NCBI GenBank assembly: GCA_004794785.1 | Contig: SJOL01006494.1 | Span: 985,188 to 1,049,187, forward strand | Direction: 5' to 3' | DNA from: Opisthorchis felineus | Taxonomy: Eukaryota > Platyhelminthes > Trematoda > Opisthorchiida > Opisthorchiidae | DNA: 64,000 nucleotides | Shown here: positions 55,391 to 64,000 of the stretch, piece after piece | Layout: the number at the start of each line of letters is the position of its first letter | Numbering within the stretch: the stretch's first letter is position 1 | Notes under the pieces: generated by a model | The model's database searches: none | What the model was told of the DNA's origin: nothing | The model's input: only the letters and a program-made list of their open reading frames with translations | Made by a program: the position numbers and the translations under genes

Positions 55391-55900
55391 TGGTAGTTAT
55401 CGTGGGAAACTAATCATTTGCATTGGGTCAGTTCCATCGCCGGAACCGAGGAATACATCAAAAACGGTCTATTCCCTTTTCGAAAAGTCTGGGGAAAAAA
55501 CTGTTGCTGGGCAGCGTTTCGCTTTTCGCTTCGTCGGGCCAAGTGACTAGGTGACAGGGTTGGTCGAGATTTAAGGTGGAAGGAGAACCAATCAGATAAA
55601 TCAGACTAGATCAGTGGTAGGTGTCTCTTAAGGGATTTTGTTTGTTAGGGTGGGTTAGCAAGTGTTAAGACCGATGGGAGACCTACATGGATTTGGGGTC
55701 CAGCTTAGGGTCTAGTTCTTCCGGTTCGTTTCACGTAAAGGTTCCTCCTGAACGTCATTTATACTGTTTGTCCGTCTGTGTGAATGAGCTAGTGCTACGA
55801 TAGTTGTATAAGAGAGAAGGATTCTGTGAACATTGGTCGGGTGGAGATTTCTACCCCCTTTTGGTTAATGATTCTGCGATTATTGACACCCACACACAGT
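55391..55900. other. Anonymous spacer
   Basis: Between the RTE tail and the Penelope fragment; nothing recognised. Confidence 0.35.
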
Positions 55901-55906
55901 CACATC

Positions 55907-56540
55907 TCAACTCGGCTTATCGAAGACCGCTCTCCGTACGCTCGCCAGTCCCACACCATCGATTCTATTCACGCTGTGGTGCTTGGTAATTTCCACTGTC
56001 TCGGCCATCAGCCGTTGTGGAGTGAATCGGAGTTCTCGTCTTAAAACTTCTACATTCTCCAGATCTATTCTATGTCCTGTGTCTAACGCATGTGCCGCCA
56101 TCGCTGGGTTTTTGACTAGCGCTCTGTATTCCTCCGCATTCCCCGGTGGTTTGTTTATCCTTCTCTTATGCTCACCAATTCTGGTGTGCAGTTCCCTGGC
56201 TGTTTGTCCTATGTACGTACGGTCCCTCGTCCTTGCACCAAAACTGAACGTAAGGTTTTCCCTTCTGGAACGCAACCCGAATGTTGGCTATGTTCTGCAG
56301 TCTTCGAATAACCTCCGATGTTCCTGCTTTATGTGGAATGACTGCTGTGTGTATCCGTTCCTTACTGGATCTGGATACTGGAGTCAATATCCTTCCTAAT
56401 TGCCGCCTAATCAAACTCACTGGGTATCCTATTTCCTGAGGTTGGTTGGTCATCTCGATTTGAGCTGTTGTTCGGGTGACCTCTTCTGTGCACAGCGCTC
56501 TGACCCGATTAAACATTGATGAGACAATAATGGCGTACAC
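55907..56540 (-). mobile_element. Penelope-like element, RT tail and GIY-YIG endonuclease
   Basis: On minus from 56540: VSSMFNRVRALCTEE, the RT-to-linker block (NQPQEIGYPVSLIRRQL), VIPHKAGTSEVIRRLQNIAN and IRVAFQKG. A frame change around 56275-56220 follows, then RTYIGQTARELHTRIGEHKR, the GIY-YIG endonuclease core, and NPAMAAHALDTGHRID.. to 55907. The order RT, linker, GIY-YIG is diagnostic for Penelope-like elements. 5'-truncated and frameshifted, but the endonuclease frame itself is largely intact. Confidence 0.78.
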
Positions 56541-56544
56541 GGAC

Positions 56545-59100
56545 TTTGGGTGTGCTGATGAGTAGTTTAAAACGGTTCTTGTGTCTGTTGGTTTCTGGTA
56601 GATGGTAGTTTTTAGTTTTCAATCAGTCTGTTACCTTGCATGTCTTGTTAGGGCATTCAATCTCTTACATTTTCCATTCTGGAAACCCATCCAGCCGTGA
56701 CTTGCAAATGCTCGAGCTAGGGAAATCTGATACATTACTGAACAAAAGACTATAACCGGTTTATCTACATCATTTTCGGTATCCATCCGAGGGTTCCACA
56801 GATTTTACACCATTCCAATTCTAACTAAAGCGGTTGGAATTGTAAGAGCAGGAAGGGTGACCGAGAGAAGGAAGAATGAAATCAAGGTCATGAAACCCAG
56901 TCGCAACACTGCTACATATGGTCGGTCCATCGACTGGTTCTCATCGCGAAAAGTAAGTCACTGGAACGAAGTTCAGACGTTTCCTTCTCGAGCCTGGCAC
57001 ACGTGGCACTCGCGTGAGAGTACGGAAGCCAGTGGGACCATAACTGTACAATGCCATCAGTCGACGTACATTATCTCAGTGCGGATTAATAGTACCCAAA
57101 AACCATCAATTGTGATTGTTTTCTAGGCGGCTATCTTGGACAGAACAAACCGACAAGGTGCGCGCTCTCTTAGTCAGGCGCTAATGGGATGCGTACATTG
57201 TGAGACGAAAAAGCAGCTCATTTGACTACTGGATCGATATCTGGCTGGCAGTAGCGAAAACGCTTCCATATTGGTGGGAAGTATGTAACCATGCGTGAGA
57301 AAACGGAGACACCAAGTGTACATGCATAGTTTCAGTCGAATTACCAGAACAGCGTGAGTGTAAGCATGTTTTCACTGGCGTCATTGTGGAGCAGACACGT
57401 GCTGCGCCTCGTCGTTATCGAAATATTCCCGCTAACTCTCAATCCAATATCAGAATAGTCATGTGACAGCATCAGCTTTCAGAACAATCAGGACGAGTTG
57501 TTTAGTCAAGTCCACTGCGTGGTCCTGAGACAAACAATTTTGAGTGCAAAGAGGGGACTGTTGTTTTCGAGCGACATGATCAGCTACGAATGTGCGAAAG
57601 GCGTACTCGAATCCGCGTGACCGTTGTCCTTCAGTTTGTCAGCAGATAAAATAGCGTAGCTTGTGCGTACTAATTCTTATGTCCCGATTGACCTTTGATT
57701 TTGACGCTATCACCTATTAGGTCGGGTAGAAATAGTCGTCACAAATATCTGTTAGGGGGTCTGAACTGAGTGCTAATAGTCAATAGACTTGCAGCAACTA
57801 CTAAGCGGCGCTACGCATCGCTCCTTGAGGTTTTTGTAAGGTGTTCTTAAAGTTGCTTTTAAAGATTCGTACAGTGGTTCACCGAGAGAACACACCTCAA
57901 AAACACAACCAGCTACTCGCTTGTTGTCAAATTACCGAATGGACAGAAATAGATATTTAATGTACACATCTTTTGACCTTAGGATATTAACTCTTAGGGG
58001 TGTAATACGGTGATTAGTATAACTTTGAAACCATTTGTCACTGTAAGGTGTAATTTTGTTGGGATTTCCCCGTAAAACACCGTCTAACCAAGCATCTGGC
58101 CATCTTGCTTCCTTAGTGCTCAATAGACTCGTCCATGCCTCAGCAAAATAACAATGAAATTTATTTGCGCGCCGCACTAAGCGCTCACCTTGGGGACAGA
58201 TGCTGACTAAAGTCTTCGCTTAAAAACCAACAGTAGAGTTTTAATGTCAACTAAGTAGAAAGAATAGTTTTTTATCACTTTGTCAAGCCATCCTTGGGGA
58301 AACCTGTTTTGCGTGGCCCTAGTCATCCTGTCCTTCACGTTAGTGTAATTCGTCAGTGGTTCTCAACCTAATTCGTACTGTGTACCTCTCACCATTTCGC
58401 AAACAGTCATTTTCCCTTTAAGTATTTCAGTTAATGCAAGTGAATAGTAAATAACTGCAACGGGTTACGGTTATTACCATTGGTGTATTGCGAATGATAT
58501 CCGCAAAGATAGTGAGCGCGTAATAATGTACTCATATCGAAATAAATGCCAGTTCTTTGGAAACTAGTACTGCTTTTCAAGCTAATCCGAGGAAAGGCAT
58601 GAGGATGCGGTGCATGGGATAGGTAAGCTTCAACTTATTTTGTTTCTTCGCTTCAGTCTCCAACCCATGTAACATCGGACTCGCAAGGAACCTCAACGGA
58701 AAAAACGATCACAGATGAAGAACAGCTTCATCGAATTAGGATGAAGCCTGCACAGCAATGCCCGAAGTTCTCGGCTGTTTCTTTTGAAATTCAACTTGTC
58801 CATTAGACCAAACGAATCAATTAGTCGAAATACTTTGAGAAATGTACAGTAGCTGAGACTAATCTGCCAACTATTGTGCTCCCAGAAGTCGATGAAAGTC
58901 GCTTTACTCAAGGGATTACAAACGGAATTGTTCGCCGCTGTTTGCATGCTTCATTTCATGGTCAGATGTGTTCACTAGTGATTGGGTCCATGGCACTTAG
59001 GGCCGGTCGATCTTTTTGTATAGTAATTTTGACCAAAACAAGAGAAAGTTGTTAATTGGGCAATCAAAGTCCGAGTTCTTCAGTGAAAATCTGTTGACTG
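56545..59100. other. Anonymous sequence
   Basis: Frames at 56857-57126 (+), 57932-58177 (-) and 58693-58947 (-) lack recognisable domains. No repeat family member was identified. Confidence 0.4.
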
Positions 59101-59104
59101 GCTG

Positions 59105-60685
59105 CAGGATGGTTCATCGAATCCGTATACCTATTGGCCGAGAGTGTTGTCAGCCTGTAGAGCGCAGCATGTGAAAACCACCGTGGTATCAGCCTGATAT
59201 CCATCGCATCTAAGGTGCTCTCTGGCGTCATTCTGCGCAGGTTGATGGATTGTCGGGAGAGACAGGTTTGTGAGAATCAAGCTAGGTTTCGCCCTGGTCG
59301 AGGATGCATCGACCATATCTTCACCTTGAGACAAATTCTTGAACAGCGCTACTCCTTCAGACGTCCGAGGTTGGTCGTTTTTCTTGATTTGAAAGCTGCT
59401 TTTGATTCTGTCGATCGTCAGCAACTTTGGCAATGTCTGGCGATCAAAGATGTCCCTTCCAAATTTCTATCCCTAATGAGGGCACTGTATGCGAACTCCC
59501 GTGGGCGCGTACGAGTATACGGGAAGCTCTCGCCTGAGTTCACCACGTCCAGTGGGGTAAGACAAGACTGTCCTCTTTCCCCTTTCCTCTTCACAACTTT
59601 GTTATTGATATGCTGCTTGAAATTTCTCTGCCTGCCTCTGAAACATCGGGAGTCAAAATGCTCCGGGACCGTCCGCTCACAGACATTGAGTATGCGGACG
59701 ATAATGCTCTCCTTGGTTCAGATCCTTCCCAAATGCAAACGATTTTGAATAACCTAAATAACTCTGCCGCTCGGTTTGGCATGCGCTTCACACCTGCAAA
59801 GTGTAAAGTGCTGCTACAAGACTGGGTTGGATCAAACACGCACCTCATGCTTACAGGCGAGCCAATCGACGTGGTAGATAAATTTGTTTGCCTGGTTAGC
59901 TGTATAAGTTCCGGTGGACTGGCTGGAGATGAGGTTATTTCTCGAATCGGAAAGGCCAGGGCAGCTTTTGCCAACCTCCGACACCTATGGCGCCGACGTG
60001 ACGTGAGTTTGCCTGTCAAGGGAAGAGTTCACACTGCGGTGGTGCGATCCATACTGCTTTATGGATCACAGAAGTGGCCTCTACGCACAGAGGACTTACG
60101 AAAGATGTCAGTGTTTGACCATCGGTGTTTCTGAGGCATTGGTCAGGTCTGGTGAGAACATCGGATCAGCAATGCTGAGGTACGCCAAATGGTCTTAGGA
60201 AGAAGGAACTCTCCGGCGATAGATGAATTACTCACGTTTCATAGGCTGCGCTGGTTAGGACATGTACTCCGCATGCCAGAAGACCGTCTGCCTTACAGAG
60301 CTCTTTTCGCCCAGCCCTGTGCTGAGTGGAAGCGACCGAGAGGTGGACAGTGTATGACCTAGCAACGAAGTACGAAAACACTAACCAGTAAGGTTAGTCG
60401 GGTGGGTAGCTGCCGCCTCCCTGGATGGGGACCCCGGGACTCAAATCACCAGTGGTTAATGACATTGGCAGAAATTGCCCAATGGCACAGTCAGTGGCGC
60501 TCATGCATCAAAGCTATCGCCTTCGGTGCGTAGCTACCCAATCTCCGAACAAACTGCACATGCCTTCGACTCCAAAGCTGGTTGTACGTTCCAGATACCC
60601 GTTTTCCGGTGATCGAAACTGTAGCAGCTGGAATTAACGTGCCTATGGTTCACGGTCTATAGCTGATAAATTGAATTGAATTAAC
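59105..60685 (+). mobile_element. RTE-like element, second subfamily, RT to 3' end
   Basis: Starts near 59105 (5'-truncated) with NHRGISLISIASKVLSGVI. RT follows: NQARFRPGRGCIDHIFTLRQ; LVVFLDLKAAFDSVDRQQ (motif A); SGVRQDCPLSPFLF (motif B). After a frame change near 59600 comes IEYADDNALL (YADD, motif C), then FTPAKCKVLLQDWVGSN, SILLYGSQKWPLR and a stop at 60132. LRWLGHVLRMPEDRLPYRAL and a Trp-rich end reach about 60.53 kb, then a 3' UTR with a TTGAATTGAATTAA tail near 60685. Tail and sequence differ from the (GAT)n copies, so it is a distinct subfamily. Catalytic motifs survive, but frameshifts kill it. Confidence 0.78.
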
Positions 60686-60689
60686 TGTA

Positions 60690-63600
60690 GAGCGCAGCCT
60701 CACTTTGGGATCTGTGTGGCCCACACCATCCAAATCCGATTTGTCGCTGACCAGACCAGTTTATGGTTGGCAGGGGCTTAATCGTTACCTCCTTCTCCTT
60801 AACAATGAGGGTGGTAAAAGAATGCTAATACAGCATTTCGTTTACTGTTTACAACCCATCAGCGTTATTTTGATCGCCATTTCGGGATAAGAATCAACCG
60901 GGACCCAACTTCTTCCACAGCAGAAGGACGCCCTTGAAATTGTACAGTAGGATGGAGTAAATAAGACTACTTATACTGTACTCAACGAGATCGACCTGCT
61001 TGCTATGTGATTGCACGTTAGTTGATGAGGAACGGAGATTGACATATAAGCTGGTGGTGGATGGACTGCCCGACACCATATGAAGGTCGAATTCCGCCAC
61101 ACCAGAAACTGATCATGAAAAATTTCGGTTTGCCTCACCTCACCTCACTTTTGGACGGACTTAGACCTGTGATAGTGTGTGACGTCTGGTTCACTAGGCC
61201 GGTTGCTGGTTCTTTGGGTTTCCGCGTCTCTCTGAACTGCCAGTTGCGGCAATTGCGTGTCTATTCTGCGTAGGGTGACCCGTCACCCGCGTGACGACGA
61301 ACCGGGAATCGTTGGAACTCTTTGGAATGTCCAGGTAGGTGAATGCTTCAGTGTATTAGGGCCTAAGACTTATGCAACATGTGTAGCTCTTGGACGTGCT
61401 GAGAACGGAAACTGCTGTTGCACCTATCCAAATTGCAACCGGATATGCTCGCAGCTTGCAGTCTTTTATCCATATAAAGTTTCACATACCTCGAACTGGA
61501 TGAAATACGTCTTGAAGTGCCAAATACGCGTCCTGATCATGCTGTTATCAGTAACAAAAAGAATTATGTAGTTGGTGAACAACCGAAACAAAACAAGAAC
61601 GAATGTCCGATGATTCAAAAATCAAATGAACTGAACCAAAAGTACAGTTTCTTTCAGTTCAAGTTCTCGATACCTTTATAATTATCGAAATCGTTCCTGG
61701 GCGAGGGGAATTCCTGATTTTCTGGGTTGTTAGATTCCGCAGTGTGAAGTTTTCAGAACATTTAGGTAACCCTTTCGCGTTTTTAAAATAATTAGCTCGT
61801 TATTCAGTTTAGCTGGTGTTCTGGTCATAGAATTTACTCAGCTCTGTACTGTTTCGGGCTACAAACTTCACAGGGGCTAAGCTAACTTAGGCTAAACCAA
61901 CTCAACTAGATGTTGGGAAGCCAAGTATTTAGGACTAGATAAAGCGAAACCCCACCCACCTAGCAGCTGGGATGGTTCACTGGGATCTCAACAGCGGATT
62001 TCTCGTAGAAGAGGAACCAGGATCAGCACGAGTTTAGATTCGACCATCAGGTATGATTGAAAAGTTACGTAACTATAGCACCAACCGGTAGCGTGGTTCG
62101 GGGGTGTGCGCAGTTTGTAACATTTAAGAGGTCTCTACCCTAGTACATGATAGGCGGAGTGAAGTAATTGCGCAGTACGATTTGTCATTGGTGTCGGAAA
62201 TTTGGGCGCTGTTAGATTATGGTTGTATGGTGTCACTTGCGCTTTTTTGAATAACCGCAAACAAAGGCCAGCTCTGGTAATAGGCAACATAACACTTCTG
62301 TGAGGAGGTATAATTCAGTGGTCAGAGGAGTAAGAGTGAAGGAAAATGAAAGTGGTGCTTACGGAAGAATACAGTTGTTTCTGTCTAGAGAATATACTTC
62401 AGGGGAACAACCAAAACTGGTCTCTTCTGTGAGGTTGTCTCTTCGGTATGTGTGGGTGTAGAGAGTGATCTTTTCAGAGGATTAATCTTTTTAGAGAGGA
62501 GGAAGTTGCACTACTCATGGGACAACGGATAGCGGAATGGAGAGGAACACTACCGTTGAATCTACCTGTTCCAGATGACTGAAACTGAACAAGCCGCTTT
62601 TGCTTTGTGGTGTCTGTAGTGTGCACACTACGTCAGTGGTGGTAATGTCTGGGCATATCTGGGTAAAAATCAATTGATTGAATGAGAATGCCAAGAGTTT
62701 TTGCTGCCAACTCAATTCAGGATCGTTTGGGGTTATCTGGCCTGACTTATTTGAGTATAAACTTCAATCCATGTGAAAGGACGAAATAACTTACTTGACT
62801 AGAAAAACAACTGACTATTCCTGCAACCTGTTTTCAGTAAGCTGCCTACTTACCAACACGCGTTACCGACTGACGGTGGAGCGACTGCCGATTGTGAATT
62901 AGATTATAGACTAACCGTGAATAATGCATAGTCTGAATTGAGTCGTCTTAACAATGTCATTGATGTCTACTGCAAACTGTACTGCACAATAAGACTCGGG
63001 AGATGTTTATACTATACCAACTGTAGAAAACGATAAAAACAATCGACAATCAAAACCGAGGAGGAAGGTGAATTACCGCCAAAACTGCTATTTCAGGTAA
63101 CATGCAAGACACGAACAGTTGAAAACGGAATACTTCGCATCAACGAACCTGCCTTCACACTCACCGGAAGTGAATATTTTCTTCCTGAAGCTTTACTAAT
63201 AGTCAATATGCTTTTGTAAGAATAATCCTCTGGTATACCTTGGTTGAGGTGGTCCCAGGTTATATTGTGCGCCTTTGGTGGAAGGAGATTTGGGACTTGC
63301 AATCTAGATTTCGTCCCGCAAATAAAGTAAACCTTTGCGTAAAAGCGCTGTACAACTGTTTCATCTTGGTTGGTTATCACCAGAAGCGCGCATCCCACCA
63401 ATCCCTAAGAATATGCGAACTCGCGATCTCCCTGCTAGTTGGCCTAGCAGGCTGTTAAGCCACCAACACTTGATCAACAGTGTGATCAGCTCGCAAGTAG
63501 ACGGGATATAGTGCCAATTAGTCTTCACTCAAGGAATTCACATCACGTGGTCACTTGTTGAATGACTCCTTTAGTGGAAACTTCTGATATGGTTCACCCG

Positions 63601-64000
63601 ACCCTGGAAATATTCTTCATTATGAGCTACTTATAAGTTGTTGATAACACGAAGAGATTTAGTTGGACTCGCTCTGCAAGTGAAGTCAATGTATGTCAGA
63701 AAGTTCAGGAACACTATACGGCGGCTTCTATTTTGGAATAATAAAAAATGCGCGTCTCATGAATCTCCAGGGTGATTCATTTGTGCCTCAACAGCAGCGA
63801 GTGCGGAGACTTTGGGAATAAAGACGCCTCCAGAGATCAATGCTTCAGGGGAGGGGTATCTCATCATAAGATTTAAATCAATCTTTGCGGGTTAGTAGAT
63901 TCAGACAGCATTCCTTCACGACAAAATGCTTTTTAAGCAGTTGGTTTCCGTCATTTGTTCACCTCGTTGAATCAGCACAGATTTCATTGTTCTGAGCCAT
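60690..64000. other. Anonymous sequence to the right edge
   Basis: No gene or element recognised. A short stretch around 61265-61335 ends in a good donor-like site (ATGTCCAG|GTAGGT), a weak exon candidate. Near 63405-63470 the minus strand has a tRNA-like GGTGGCTTAACAG...GAGTTCG arrangement that might be another SINE head. Confidence 0.3.

Overview
The window reads as nuclear DNA of a flatworm, most likely a digenean fluke. Coding exons are short and separated by long introns with GT..AG ends. Most of the remainder is decayed retroelements: a Gypsy/CsRn1-like LTR element, RTE-like and R2-like non-LTR elements, Penelope-like elements, and a tRNA-derived SINE family. No bacterial-type operon, rRNA gene, free-standing tRNA gene or CRISPR array was seen. 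The species cannot be fixed from sequence reading alone.

The one host gene recognised with confidence is a plus-strand inositol 1,4,5-trisphosphate 3-kinase (IP3 3-kinase). It has eight candidate exons between about 25.1 and 51.9 kb. Exons B to H join in consistent phase and rebuild the whole inositol polyphosphate kinase domain, from the WVQLAGH start through the PxxxDxKxG signature and the SLL and IDF motifs to a TGA stop at 51881-51883. Exon A, the N-terminal part, is less certain. Its introns (0.2 to 8.9 kb) hold an R2-like 3' fragment, a nearly full-length dead RTE, a SINE-RTE chimera, a SINE with a perfect 13-bp target duplication, a solo LTR, a Penelope relic and further fragments.

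Layout. 0-9.3 kb: a possible retroelement 3' end at the left edge, a Penelope relic on minus (1.4-2.2 kb), a 133-bp tandem repeat (3.6-4.15 kb), two weak exon candidates and mostly anonymous DNA. 9.3-13.15 kb: a Gypsy/CsRn1-like element with a complete 5' LTR, a 1135-codon open Gag-Pol frame, and a deletion that fuses integrase in frame to a truncated 3' LTR. 13-20 kb: a Penelope 3' relic, a broken MULE-type transposase with a SWIM finger and a Cys-rich tail on minus (16.5-18.8 kb), and an unidentified open region on minus (19.3-20.1 kb). 20-25 kb: a SINE-RTE chimera and SINE fragments. 25-52 kb: the IP3 3-kinase gene with its element-filled introns. 52.9-60.7 kb: two oppositely oriented RTE pieces, a GIY-YIG Penelope fragment, and another RTE relic with RT. 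60.7-64 kb: nothing recognised.

The host kinase and the transposons have no functional link that the sequence shows. The elements appear to be passengers that enlarged intergenic and intronic space. The points most worth checking are the SINE-RTE chimera bounded by its own target duplication, the Gypsy element's in-frame deletion with an otherwise open reading frame, the shared CCAG target of both LTR insertions, the MULE/SWIM relic, and the apparent lack of a typical calmodulin-binding segment in the IP3 3-kinase.
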